A stretch of 64,000 bases of DNA from Brachycybe producta (Eukaryota > Arthropoda > Diplopoda > Playtdesmida > Andrognathidae): the NCBI GenBank assembly GCA_036925085.1, contig JAUPFP010000017.1, positions 3,554,460 through 3,618,459 of the forward strand. Direction: 5' to 3'. The notes under the pieces are model-generated. The model did no database searches. It had not been told where the DNA came from and was given only the letters and a program-made list of their open reading frames with translations. The stretch's first letter is position 1, and each line of letters starts with the position of its first letter. The position numbers were made by a program, and so were the translations under genes. Below are positions 33,680-45,250 of this stretch, piece after piece.

Positions 33680-35452
33680 CACTTGATTTGATTTGATTTG
33701 AAAAATTACTCTGCAAGCAGCCATAAAGCCCTATGCCAGAGGGACAAGAGTTCAAGTGCAGCATAGAAAATGCATTGTCAAAACCAGAAAATATAAAACC
33801 CCATTGATATAAACCCAACAACAATTTCAATATTTTTTAATGCTGCAAATATATGCATTGTCAAAAACAAAACAAAATTATGACTCCCATAAAATACATT
33901 TTCCCTGCACAAAATTGCCGGCAAGCAAGTTCCATTGTCCAATCGCCCTAGGAACAAATGATTAGTAATAAGAATCTGTTCGTGCAAAAATCTCTCCAAC
34001 TTTGTTAGAGTGGTCACCCCTACCCAAATATAATGCGCTGTAAAGTTTATTTGAAGTACAGTAGGTTTATGGCAAGATCCTTCTAGCATTCGATTAAAGA
34101 TATTAAGACTAAAATCTGAACGTCTTGCAAGTAAACTATCCCAACCAAGCTCTGAAAGCATTTTAGTTACACTGTCAGCATATCCATATTTACCACAAAC
34201 AAACCTAGCAGCCCTGTGTTGGACCATTTCTATGGAGTGAGCTAAGTCTGCAGTGTGGGGATTCCCCACAGAGCTGCAGTATTCTAGATGGGGACATACT
34301 AATGATTCATACGCTATACATTTTACCTTCCTGGGACACCTTCTTAGAACACGTTGACTAAACCTTAGCATCTGCATAGACTTGGAAATAATCTGTTCGA
34401 CATGCAGCTTCCAAGAAAGTTTAGCTGTAAACCTTACCCCCAAATATTTATAAGAATCTATGTTATGAAGTGGAATGGCCCCTATTCTATATGGAAATAT
34501 TATTGGATTCCTTCCCCTAGCTACCCTCATTAGTCATTACCCATTACACAACTTTTTCCTTATTAAGTTGAAGTTGCCATTTAGAACACCATGCCTCTAT
34601 TGCTTTCAAGTCACTATCAATACTATGGCAATCATTGTCAGAGGTAACCTCACGATAAATTATTGTATCATCTGCAAATAGCCGGCAATTGCTGCTAACT
34701 TGACTGCTGAGGTCATTGATATACAAAAGAAACAGAAGTGGACCCAACACAACCCTGAAGAACCCCTGATGTAACCCCTATCCAGTCAGATTCACACCCA
34801 CCTGCAACAACCCTTTGTTTCCTATCACTCAAAAAAGAATGCACCCATTTATACACCTGTTCACCCACTAATTTTTGTCATTAGTTGAGTGAAAAACTGT
34901 GTCAAATGCCTTGCAAAGATCATCAACTAAAATAATAAGCTGGGTTTCACATGAATGCCCCCTAAGAAACCCATGCTGGTTATCACACAAAAGATTGTTT
35001 TCCATAAGAAAATTCATTGAGGAGGAATATATAATATGTTCAATGATCTTGCAAACTTTTAAGGCTAAAGACATGGGTCTGTAATTAGTTACCTGAGACT
35101 TGTCTCCTGATTTAAAAATTGGACTAATGTTAGCTAATTTCCACATATCTGGTACAATACCTACATCTAAACTCTGTTGAAAAATTAACTGAAGGTATGG
35201 TATTGTGTAAGATTTTTTAAAATGATAGCATACATCCCATCTGGACCACAAGTTTTATTTGAGTCTAATTTTAGAAGTTGCTTGACTATCCCATCTGCAG
35301 TTATTACAATTTGATCCATACAAAGAGATGTTGAAAGAAAACCCTCTTGTGGTATGCCATCATCAACTGTGAAGACCTTCTTGTATTGTTCATTTAATAA
35401 GGTAGTTTTCCCTACTGGATCTGAAACAAGCTGCCCATTTGTGTCAACCACT
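33680..35452 (-). mobile_element. CR1/jockey-like LINE copy 3, 5'-truncated
   Basis: Minus strand. RT pieces in order: SNKTCGPDGMYAI-type segment, NYRPMSLALKVCKII, LCKAFDTVFHS, a small deletion, GPLLFLLYINDL, then an intact RLFADDTIIYREV catalytic box and the C-terminal LEYCSSVGNPHTAD / RAARFVCGKYGY. The last frame (33778-34530) is open for 250 codons. The 3' UTR ends with several CAAAT units (33680-33705). Frameshifts at about 34540, 34750-34868 and 35190 make it non-functional. It starts where copy 1 also has VDTNGQLVSDPVGK-type sequence. Confidence 0.85.
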
Positions 35453-35829
35453 TCAGAGAAAAAATTGATGAAGGTGGAGCTGAAAATTCTGAAGTGGATG
35501 TTTTACAGCCAACAATAATGTTTGAATTTTGATATAATTTATAAAAAAAAACAATATTTACTTAGTTGATTTTTTTAATAACTTAATTCGGCCCGGCTGC
35601 TACATTTGACCCGGCTGATTTCTGGTCGACCATGACCGACCCCACTTTGTATGTTGAACCAGCTTGGCCGACCCTCAAAAAAATAAAAATGCAGGACTCT
35701 ACTTTGGCGAGAAAGACTCAACTGTTGCTGGTGCCACCCTACGGTTCTTGGTGAGGCTATATGAGTGTGATCCTGCCCCTAGAGTCAGGTCCAGTAAGTT
35801 TCAGAGAGAAACAAGCCTGGGGGTTTAGA
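35453..35829. other. Nothing recognised
   Basis: Contains GGTCGACC-type short repeats but no gene. Confidence 0.35.
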
Positions 35830-36985
35830 CAGCCAGTCAGGTCATTACAGTGACCTATTGGACAAAAACTCTCTTAGCAATGATTGCACTGGATCTATAA
35901 CCCCATTTGACCAGTTTCTGTACTAATATTTGATGGCTGATACAATCAAAAGCTCTTGCATAGTCCAGATAGATAATATCCACACTTAATGTAGCTTCCA
36001 AGGCTTTGGCAAAGAAATGAATGCATTCTAGTAAATGTGTTGTCCCAGGCCTATATGGTAGAAAACCATAGTGTGGAAGACAGTAAAGAACATGACTGAA
36101 AATGGTGAAAAATATACTTTCCCATCATTTTCTATACCCCCTTACGTAAAATGCAAGTCAAAGATATTTTTCTATAATTTACAGGCAATCTAAAATCCCC
36201 AGATTTGTGTACAGGGAGCACAAAAGCCATTTTCCAGTCCATGGGAGCACATCCAGCAAGTAGTGATAATTTCAAAAATCGACTGAAGCCATCCAATATC
36301 TAGCAGAATTGCACAAAACAACAGCTAAAGAAACATCTTTGTACAATAAAATAGCAGTGACAAGCCCTGATTTGTTTCATGTTTTCCAAGGATGCAATTT
36401 TTGCTGACAGGCTAATTTACACGTATATTCTTTTGGTACAGAAACTTTTGGTAAGAAACCTTGTCTTAGGCCCAAAATGTTAATTGTAGAAGATTTAACA
36501 ATAGCCCATGTGTCTTCCACAGTAGATGGGCTTTGGTAGACATAGCAGCACTTCCAGACCATATGTTGACATAGCAGCACTTCCAAACCATATGTGAACA
36601 AGGCAGCACTTCCAGACCATATTTCGACACATCAAACTCACCCCCACACAGCCCACTTACAATACATGAGTAACAAATTGAGTGTGTATAAGTTATGGAG
36701 ACATACTACCCCGAGAGCCTCTATCACATCTATAAATTGAATAGCCTATAATGCACACCATGGAGTCTATGATGTCACTGTGTAGCCAAGTCTCGATGAA
36801 ACAAAGTATGTCAACATCACATACCACAATAAACAAATGGAGGTGATCCAACTTATGGTACAAGCTCCTTGTGTTAATTAGCTTGCACTTCAAGTACAGT
36901 ACTGACTTAGTTTGAATTCCTGAACCCAGAATTTCAACAGCATCAGAAATACTTTGAGAGAAAACCATCCTCACCCCCATATGAA
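35830..36985 (-). mobile_element. Decayed LINE with endonuclease and RT remnants
   Basis: In sense (minus), 36693-36980 encodes part of an AP-endonuclease-like domain: NTRSLYHKLDHLHLF, then VDILCFIETWLHSDI and GYSIYRCDRG, the usual spacing. Further on, around 35830-36300, broken frames encode MDWKMAFVLPVHKSGD and IYLDYARAFDCISHQIL, the RT motifs near the palm. Order and strand agree with one LINE that lost the middle. Its family differs from copies 1-3. Confidence 0.7.
36542..36628. repeat. 29-bp tandem repeat, three units
   Basis: Units of the form AGCAGCACTTCCAGACCATAT follow each other with a few substitutions. Confidence 0.8.
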
Positions 36986-37654
36986 GAAATTATTTGGCGA
37001 AACATTTAGAGTCTATAGACTATAACAGTAACTAATGGCGGAGAACTGGTGTAGACTCATTTGAAACTTTCTTGACATAAACATCTAGGAAAGATGCAAA
37101 AGAAACTTCATCTCATCATAAATTTTTTTATATCAATTAAAGTCATACACAACTCCATTGAAGTGTTCCAGTTCGTGTCTGCAGAATGTATATTGTAGGA
37201 TGAAAGTTGCAAGTATGGTTTTATAAGTCATGCCACATTTCTTCGCCTAGTTGTGATGGGGAGTCATCCCTAATCCAAACCTTCCTACAGGGTTGCACAT
37301 ACAATAGTTCTTTTTATCTGGGTAGCATTTTACAAAACTGTTTGACTTTTACTAAGGTGGCTGCACTCCTCCATTAAAGTCTGGTCAGGGTCCTCATCAA
37401 AAACTATCTGGACTCATATTATTAATTTCGAGATTCCAGCTGCAGACAGATCTCCACACAGATATGCAGAACACACTTCTCAAAGAGCACTCAGTCTGAA
37501 TTGTACTGTCCAGTGACAGCCTGACCTGTGCTGCGCTTCTATCTCAATATGTGCTTAGGGTTTATGTGGTTATGTTAGTCTTGAATTTAATAGTTACCAT
37601 TAGAGAGATACATAAAGCCCATGGGACGGTGGGCTGGCATTTTTTTTAAAGGCC
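36986..37654. other. Nothing recognised
   Basis: No supported gene or repeat. Confidence 0.35.
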
Positions 37655-37830
37655 CATGGGCATAGTGGGCTTTGTGTGCTTTGTGGGCCTGGTTGGCTTT
37701 GTGGGCATGGTGGGCTTCGTGGGCCTGGTGAGCCTTGTTGGCTTCGTGGGCCTGGTGAGCCTTGTTGGCTTTGTGGGCCTCATACGATCAGTGGCCTTTG
37801 CGGGCATCATGGATTTGGAAGGTGTTTGAT
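37655..37830. repeat. GGGC-rich minisatellite block 1
   Basis: Degenerate units such as GTGGGCCTGGTTGGCTTT. A related block lies at 38045-38175. Frames through it encode Gly/Leu/Val-rich strings that are products of the repeat. Confidence 0.8.
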
Positions 37831-38015
37831 TACTCTTCTCATGAGATTCTTCACAAATGCATATATAATTGAATCACATATATTATTTCACACATAGCTA
37901 AATCTATTTATTAATTTTCCAACTGACCCATCAATAAAATAAAACATATTAAAGCCATTAATGGGGCAGTTTATTTTCTTGGAAAGCATTTAAACATGTG
38001 AACCATTTAGTATGG

Positions 38016-38246
38016 AAATTAGAGACCTACACAAAGCCAATGAGAAGGTGGGCTTTGTGCGGCATTTTTATGTTACCCACAGGAATGGTGGGCCTGATGG
38101 GCGTCATGGGCCTGGTGGGCTTTGTAGGCCTGGTGGGCCTTATGGGCTTCATAGGCCTTTTGGGCTTTGTAGCCTGGGCCTGGTATAAAGTCTCATAGCC
38201 TGGACTGGGCTGGGATTCAATTTTTTACACAATGTAGGTCTCTAGT
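38016..38246. repeat. GGGC-rich minisatellite block 2 inside an inverted repeat
   Basis: The same minisatellite is framed by TTAGAGACCTACAC at 38017 and its inverse TGTAGGTCTCTAG at about 38232, suggesting a mobile cassette. Similar but weaker edges surround block 1. Confidence 0.55.
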
Positions 38247-38341
38247 TACCATTGAAATATCAATATATTTTTTTTACTTTAGTTATAAAGAGTGAAAATA
38301 CTCTGGATTATATTGGAATTGAGCTGTTTTTTTAAATAAAC

Positions 38342-39022
38342 TGTGAGCATTGACGACTCCTTTGACCATTTTTGAACAATTCATTATGCTCTTTTCTATA
38401 ACTCGTCTCTTCCCCCGATCGTGTGGTAACCACATGGAGAAGATTCGAGTTACAGAAGTAGTTGGATGGTGATGGATTGTAGTCATCCTTTTGTGTAGGG
38501 GTGTAATCTAGCAGAAGGATGGTTACCATCCACTTCTGGTCGCCATTGTTGTTCATTTTCTTCTTGGTTGGAAAATCTGCTGCTCCATAGGGATCCATAT
38601 GCTTTCTCGCCCAATGGTGTCTCTGGCTTGTCTAGAGAAGGGTTAGTTTCATAACAGAAGACAACGTACTGTAGTTTCATATTGTAAACACTTTATTCAT
38701 TTTTGCATTGAAACACAAACATTACAAGAATGAATGTTCATTATAAATGTGTGTCCACGGGCTCATTACGTGATACAGATGTGAGAATCGACGTAGTACA
38801 AAAGTTGAGCAAAAGAGTGACGAAGAACAAAGAAGAGCATGGTCTTTTTATATCTTGGACCTGTGTACACCTACGAGATGTAACCAGGTCCAAGTGACCA
38901 TGGTCCTAAGAGTATCAATCCGCCACTGGAGTATTAATTAGAGAGGGAGGGAGAGACAAGTATGAATTGTTTACCCCCCCAGGCTATGGTTTTGGCGGGA
39001 TCAGGAGTTACTGGGTGTTACA
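38342..39022 (-). mobile_element. Solo LTR-D
   Basis: Plus-strand text TGTGAGCATTGACGAC to GGGTGTTACA, 681 bp, matching 9891-10582. Hairpin at about 38399-38452. I see no clear target duplication. Confidence 0.8.
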
Positions 39023-39332
39023 AAATATAAAACACAAGTAATATTGGCTTGGAATATAGTAAGAAGACACATAATTGATGTCAAAGCCAAGAAAAACTGA
39101 GTATTCAATAAAGAATACTACAATTATATACAAACTTCGAATAGAAGCTACAAATAAAAACTATATAAAAACGATAGCCATCTATCCAAAGGATAGTTTG
39201 CACAACTACTGTAGTTGTGAAACTAGTATAGCTAGCCTCTCCTAATGGTGTTGTGGCAACTATCCTTTAGATAAATGAATATCGTTTGTATAGTCTTTAT
39301 TTGTAGCTTCTATTCGAAGTTTATATACTGTA

Positions 39333-39687
39333 CTAGTGGGGTAACCCGTCATAAATAATGGGAGCAAAATTCACAGGCAATTGTGCGCATGCGCGTCGTT
39401 TTTTCCTTTTTTACTCCTTTCATTTCAATTTCAGTCACCCCCTCCCACTTTTCTCTTTCTCTCCCCTTCTACACTTTCCAACCTTTTCCCGTCACCCCCT
39501 CCCACTTTTCTCTCTCCCCTTTACACTTTCCAACCTTTTCCCCTCACCCCTCCCACATTTCTCTTACTCCCCCTTCTACACTTTCCAAAGGAAGAGTTCA
39601 ACATATAGTTGACATTGAGAAAAAAAAAACGGTTCATTTATTCAAATTTATATAAATTCCGACGTGCTTCAATGGTTTTTGTTACTC

Positions 39688-39718
<31 letters not shown>

Positions 39719-39723
39719 CTGGG

Positions 39724-39724
<1 letters not shown>
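39333..39724 (-). mobile_element. Hel1 non-autonomous Helitron, copy 2
   Basis: Minus orientation, 392 bp. The 3' end CTAG is at 39333-39336 (host A before it), with a slightly damaged hairpin. The 5' end reads, in sense, A|TCCCAGGTCTGTGTG, fitting a Helitron start with TC after host A. The body is pyrimidine-rich, so plus-strand frames through it are artefacts. Confidence 0.8.

Positions 39725-39770
<46 letters not shown>
39725..39770. repeat. (TA)n microsatellite
   Basis: About 20 TA units directly outside the Hel1 5' end; most Hel1 copies have TA runs at this edge. Confidence 0.9.
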
Positions 39771-39774
<4 letters not shown>

Positions 39775-40018
39775 ATTGTAGTATTCTTTATTAAATACTT
39801 AGTTTTTCTTGGCTTTGACACCAATTATGCACTTTCTTACTTTTTTCAAGGAATATATGGATTCAAAAGTGCAATGAGCACAAATATTTTTTCTTATAAA
39901 TTTCAGTGAGAGAAGCGAGACATGAAAATAGAAGCAATTTATAATATGATATATAACAGTTAGAGGTTACTCAAACACTATTTATTTTTAAAATAAATAA
40001 ATGCTATTATATATATAT

Positions 40019-40430
40019 TAAGCCCGTCTATCTTTCTTTGTCTCCTTGCTTCCTTCCCTCAGTAACGCTGTAGAAACAAGTACAAAAACCTTGAACCACG
40101 TAGGAATTTATACAAATTTAAATGAATGAACCGTTTTCTTTCTCAAGGTCAAGATTATGTTGCGCTCTCCCCATCTATGAACCCCATGATATTAAATTAG
40201 AGAAGGGAAAAGGTTGGAAAGTGTAGAGGGGAGAGAGAGTGGGAAACTTGGAGGGGAAAAAAGGGGGCGGGGAAACTGAAATTGAAATGAAAAGAGTAAA
40301 AAAGGAAAAAACGACGTGCATGCATACACCAGAGATAATGAAAAGCTCATTTTCTCTTTTAAATATAAAAAAGGGGAGGGGATAATAGTAGCAAAATTAA
40401 ACTAGAATTTATCACAGGCAATTGTGCCCA
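40019..40430 (+). mobile_element. Hel1 copy 3, 3'-truncated
   Basis: Plus orientation. It starts after a TA run with TTAAGCCCGTCTATC and ends at GTGCCCAGCATT, where the full copy at 42283 continues. The 3' part was lost where a truncated LTR-B begins. Confidence 0.7.
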
Positions 40431-41218
40431 GCATTCTGTACTGATGTACAGAGGATTGACCTAGTTCTCTCAGCTGACAACGCCAATATCCTGTCTTGGG
40501 TCACCTCTTGGGTCTTGGGTCTCTTTCTCTCCCAGTCCCACCCCTTAATACAAAAAGATCATACTGATAAGCGGTAGCATTAAGTCAGTAGGGTTGTATT
40601 TTTCTTGGAAATATTGTCTGTTTTATAGGATGAATCATATTTCTATATTTTGTTGACCACTGGTCAATCAAATTGATTGGCCAGTTTGGTTTTTAATTTC
40701 GATTTTACCCAATCAGAGAGTACTGAGAAACGGTTCTCAGTATCCTCTTTTTGGGTATAAAAGGCCGTGTATTTTTGTGTAAATCAAGCACTCTTGAGAC
40801 AACGAATCTATGCTCAAGTTTGTTCAGAGAGAACAGTCTTTTTAAAGACTAGAAAGAACTGTAAATAAACGAATGTTATGCTTTAAAATGCCAAGTCTTA
40901 TTTGTTATACTTAATGGATAGAACGAAAGTTCTCAAATCATCTTCATCTCGAATTATCAATCCGGGTGAAAACCCGGATCAACACTTCTAGATGCAACTT
41001 CAAGAGACAGCACGATCAACTAGCTTTTAACGGGCGAAAGCCCGAGGGGTAGCAGGCAGCTAAAAGATCCATTTTACTGTAAAAGTTCAACAAGGAAGAA
41101 CTTGTGAGGAATAGGAAAAGGGATTAATTTGTTCCCTTCCTCCCGAACCAGGATAAAATAAGCGGCTTAGCCAACCACTTTTTGGTATATTTTATCCACC
41201 ACAAGGTGGTTCGTTACA
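40431..41218 (+). mobile_element. Solo LTR-B, 5' end truncated, opposite orientation
   Basis: Matches the Gyp-B LTR reversed and ends GGTTCGTTACA. Sense is plus here: TATAAAA at 40756, AATAAA at about 40863, then three GAAA-capped hairpins at 40920-40933, 40961-40977 and 41031-41044. It is missing about the first 100 bases at the Hel1 junction. Confidence 0.8.
40756..40762 (+). promoter_or_regulatory. TATA box of LTR-B
   Basis: GGGTATAAAAGG. The intact Gyp-B LTRs have GGGTATAAATAACC at the matching place. It marks LTR sense orientation. Confidence 0.65.
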
Positions 41219-41224
41219 ATATCA

Positions 41225-41805
41225 TGGATGAACACACATTTGAAAGGAATGAACAGAGAGAAATAAAAGAATGAACAAACTTGAAAGGGATGAACCTGGG
41301 TTTAGGGGGATGAAAATGGTTTTAGGAAGGATGAACATGGGTTTAGGGAGATGAACATGGGTTTAGGGGACGAACAATTGAACATGGGTTTAGAGGGATG
41401 AAATGGGTTTAAGGGAGTTGAACATAGGTTTAGGGGGAATGAACATGGGTTTAAGGGTGACGAACATGGGCTTAGGGGGAATAAACATGGGTCGGTTTTG
41501 AATGAAAACCATGTTAACGCCCCTAAAAACATGTTCATCCCCCTTAAACCCGTGTTCATCCCCTAAACCTATGTTCATCCCCCTTAAACCCGTGTTCATC
41601 CCCTAAACCTATGTTCATCCCCCTTAAACCCATGTTCATCCCCCTAAACCCAAGTTCACCCCCTAAACCCATGTTCATCCCCCTAAACCCATGTTCATCC
41701 CCTCTAACCCCATGTTCATCCCCCTTAAAACCATGTTCATCCCTTTAAACTATGATCATCTTTTTATTTCCCTCTGTTCATCCCTTTCAAATATGTGTTT
41801 ATCTA
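41225..41805. mobile_element. Foldback-like palindrome with minisatellite arms
   Basis: The left half is made of units like GAACATGGGTTTAGGGGGAT on the plus strand, and the right half of the same unit inverted (CATGTTCATCCCCCTTAAAC), meeting near 41500. Outer ends are also inverse (ACACATTTGAAAGG and CCCTTTCAAATATGTGT, GAACAGAGAGAAATA and its inverse). Long inverted repeats built of short tandem units are the layout of Drosophila FB elements. No transposase is present. Confidence 0.75.
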
Positions 41806-42282
41806 TATATATGTGTTAATCTATAATATATAATATTCCGTTCATTCGTTCATCTTTTTATCCTGACCCATATTAAAATAGTAGGTAAATGAAGAACATA
41901 CTTTTGGGGGCACTAAAGCTCGTCGCCGAGTGAGGGCAGAAGCAGGAGGTCCATGTACTTCGATGTCATCATGATCACTGTCGGCTTTCTCCTCATAGGA
42001 AGACAGTTTTCGAAACACATCAGCTTCGTTTTCCTATAAAAAAAACATAACATTTTTTTAAAAATGTGATAGCACCTTTCACTTTCTTCTAATTGAATTA
42101 CTACTTTGCTATGAGCTCAGAAAGTGTAAAGTATAAACAGTATTTTTTATAAGGCACGTTCATAATTGGACCATTGTTTTCCAAAATCACTTGTTACCAT
42201 GCCACTGTGGTATTGTAGTGGAAGAATTAATTCATAAAAAAATCAGTGAAACTACACACAGCCATTATATATATATATATAT
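41806..42282. other. Nothing recognised, TA run at the end
   Basis: No gene. (TA)n at 42265-42280 precedes Hel1 copy 4. Confidence 0.4.
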
Positions 42283-42869
42283 TAAGCCAGGTCTGTGATT
42301 TTGCGATTCTATGAGTAACGCTGTACAAACAATTAAGGACAAAAACCTTGAACCATGTCGGAATTTATATAAATTTAAATGAATAAACGAACCGCTTTTT
42401 TTTTCTCAAGGCAATATATACATTAGTTGATATATTGCACACTCCTCATCCAAGAACCCCATGATATTAAATTGGAGAGGGAAAAAGGTTGGAAAGTGTA
42501 GAGGGGAGAGAGAGTGGGAAACTTGGAGGGGAAAAAAGGGGGCGGGGAAACTGAAATTGAAATGAAAAGAGTAAAAAAGGAAAAAACGACGTGCATGCAT
42601 ACACCAGAGATAATGAAAAGCTCATTTTCTCTTTCAAATATAAAAAAGGGGAGGGGATAATAGTAGCAAAATTAAACTAGAATTTATCACGGGCAATTGT
42701 GCCCAGCATTAGAATTTCTGTTGCTCCGCCCTTTTATGAACGTCATCAATTTCTAATTGTTTGTTACTTGGTCTGACGTCAGAAAAGTTCGGAGGAAAAG
42801 AAATTCTAATGTTGGGCACAATTGCCAGTGAATTTTGCTCCCGTCATTTATGACGGGTTACCCCACTAG
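42283..42869 (+). mobile_element. Hel1 copy 4, full length
   Basis: Plus orientation, about 587 bp. It starts with AGCCAGGTCTGTGATT after a TA run, and ends with the hairpin CCCGTCATTTATGACGGG, spacer and CTAG at 42866-42869 before T. It contains a subterminal inverted repeat (TAGAATTTCTGTTGCTCCGC and its inverse). It is the best reference copy in the window. Confidence 0.85.
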
Positions 42870-44024
42870 TTCATTATATTTGAATCCTACTTGACAACTT
42901 CGGGATGATTCTAAAGCAAAAAGTTAACAAAAATGTCCTTAAAACAAGCAAAAGTTAATTGTTGCTGCTATTTGAGAGGTATAGCTATTCCATTATATAC
43001 AATCAAAGCTAGAAAAAAACTAAAAATGTATGCCAAGATGTTAGCATATAATTAACAAACTGAAAGGTTACCAAAATAATACAACAGTGTAGTCATTTCA
43101 ATGGTTTTTGAATCAAATTGAATTTTTTGAATTTTCTATGAAAACTGTGATCATTGTTTAAAAAACTTAACTGATAATTACAAAACTTTCTTAAGACAAA
43201 ATGTAATTTTTAACATACTGTAAATGTAACACCCTGTATTTTCCCTTCGCTTTAAAATTACAGCCTTGGGGTCCCTTGTACCCCAAGCACATAATAAGGA
43301 GAACAACAGAAGGTAAACTGAGCAATTAACTTGTGACAGAATTTGTCTGCAGATGTGCAGTGCCGCCCTAGAATATTAGTTGCTGTTCTGTAGTGCTGCG
43401 ACTGACGCCATTTTAAAATGTATTCAGGGCCGTCATTTCAGTTTTTTTCAGGGGGGGGGGGTAAAACTGGACCGACTTGCTAATTTTTGTATATATGCAG
43501 GCCAGTGCTGCAAGACGTGTGCATATTGCCACCCCTAGGCAGCTACTGAAAACACATGACCTATACTTTCTTAAAGTAATAATTTTACTGTCGAAAAAGC
43601 GTCAACTGATCCTGGTTGGTTAGGACCCGGCAGAGTGGTCGGCAACCCCGGGCCCACTTCTGACCAGCCGTGGGCAAAACTGGGCTGACCGTGGTCAAAT
43701 GTGACCACGGTAGCCATACGTTGAGAACGGTAAAAAAAATTACGCCCCGGGGGCGTAAACCACCCTGGCAATTATGACTTAGTTACTTTTGTATGCTTTT
43801 AACAATGGTAATGTCAACTGTTTTGTCAGAAGTGGTCATTCTGGCTCTTGTTACATCAATTACTCTTGCCAACCAAGTTATATTAGGCAGTTTATTGTTT
43901 TACAATACTTTTTTTTGTATCCAAAACAAATTTCCAAAAAAAATTTTTACAATTTACCGCCCCAAAAAAATTTGCCGCCCTAGGCAGCTGCCTACTCTGC
44001 CTATTGGTAAATCCGCCCCTGGCT
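42870..44024. other. No gene; short repeats only
   Basis: A TGTAACACCCTGTATTTT string at 43226 resembles the first bases of LTR-D. A G9 run lies near 43452. A perfect 9-bp hairpin (ACCGTGGTC...GACCACGGT) lies at 43688-43711. Confidence 0.4.
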
Positions 44025-44553
44025 GCTGGTAGCAGTTCACACTATGCTGCTAGCTGGCTACAACCAACAACCAACAGCTGGTAAACCAGCCAACCTGCCT
44101 AGTATGAATGCACCATTATGGCGCTTTCACACTAGGCTGGTTGCTGCTGGCTGGTTCTAGCCCTCTAGCAGCATAGTGTAAATTGCTACCAGCAGCTGCT
44201 TTCTTCAACAGGCTAGTGATTTTAACAGCAGCTGGTGAAGTTGAACATGTCCAACTTTAGCAGCTACCAGCTGGTCATGTGGCTCCCTTCCTGCTGCTAC
44301 CAGTGTGCTACCAGCTAGTGTGAACCTTTTGTCGTTAGTAGTGGCATTAATGGGTAGTTGAAATTCCACTGCATGGGTTGGTTGTTTGTTAGATTTTGTG
44401 TTTTTGCACGACGGTTATTGGATGACTTGTGCTGCTAAAACCGCAGTGACAGGACAAGTGTGAACCCAAAGCAGCCACTGCTTGCTGTTGCTGCTAATAG
44501 CCAGCAGCAACCAGTATCTGGTAAAGCAGCCTAGTGTGAATGTACCTTAAGTC
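44025..44553. mobile_element. CAGC/GCTG-rich inverted-repeat element
   Basis: The ends TTCACACTAGGCTGG (44127) and AGCCTAGTGTGAATG (44527) are inverse. The interior is full of GCTGCTGG/CCAGCAGC pieces that can pair with each other. A partial unit (44025-44115) precedes it. MITE-like, no coding capacity. Confidence 0.6.
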
Positions 44554-44599
44554 GGCCATTTTAAGCTTATTTTTAACCGTTTACTTGATGGCCGCCATC

Positions 44600-45250
44600 T
44601 TTTTAGCCATGTAACTTTGCTGCCTCCAATATGAAATATATAGAAAATCAGTTAAAAATAGCAAAAGTATTTTTAAATAAAATATTTTAAAAATTCCAAT
44701 ACTAACTAAAATTTATTTTTTATAACTTTTTCTATTTATAATTATGTGACGACCCAGTTTTGCTCCTTCCTGTAATGGGAAGGAGCAGACTGAATCCTGA
44801 TGTCGTCTGCTAGGCTGCTATAGTAGGCAGCCCAGCGGACGACATGAACCCCAGGTAGGGTCACTGTCCTCCTAAAGTGGAGTAACCCGGGGGTATATAA
44901 TGGCAGCCGCCATTATATACTGCACAGTGTAGTGAAACCCTGGAAGTGAGGATGTATGTTGTGCTGGATGGCGTCCAAGATGGCCGCCATATGCCTTCTG
45001 CCTTCTAATGGCATATATTCTATTTGCATATGATTAACCAATCTATGTGAGTTGGTAGTTTTATAATATATAAATAAATATAATAAATTTATTAATAAGT
45101 ACAAATTATAAATAGAAAAAAAATACAATAAAAATAAATTTTAGTTAGTGTTAGTATTTTTAAAATATTTTATTCGAAAATACCTTTGCTATTTTCCACT
45201 GTTTTTCTATTTATTGAATTCATACTGGAGGCAGAAAAGTTACATGGCTA
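44600..45250. mobile_element. Foldback element with LTR-F piece in its centre
   Basis: Arms 44605-44744 and 45108-45250 are inverse (for example CATGTAACTTTGCTGCCTCC). Between them, from 44745 (TGTGACGACCCAGTTTTGC), lies a truncated LTR-F in plus orientation. Confidence 0.65.

Larger units (their letters stand above)
39034..39865. mobile_element. Foldback element split by a Helitron
   Basis: The left arm (39034-39205) is the inverse of 39251-39328 followed by 39770-39865. The right arm is interrupted by Hel1 copy 2 and a (TA)n tract. Matching text includes CTTCGAATAGAAGCTACAAA and TTTTTCTTGGCTTTGACA. Excising the insert restores arms of about 170 bases. Confidence 0.75.

Noticed and set aside
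37676-38198. Gly/Leu/Val-rich frames that resemble membrane or collagen-like proteins
   Set aside because: Produced by the GGGCCTGGTGGG minisatellite; no start context and no conserved motif.
39358-39909. Ser/Pro/Phe-rich frames on the plus strand
   Set aside because: They cross the pyrimidine-rich body of Hel1 and a TA tract.
41284-41760. Interstitial telomere sequence
   Set aside because: Units are about 20 bp with GGGTTTAGGGG inside, not a pure short telomeric repeat, and they are arranged as a palindrome.
43226-43300. Possible LTR-D start at TGTAACACCCTGTATTTT
   Set aside because: Similarity fades after about 16 bases; too short to call.
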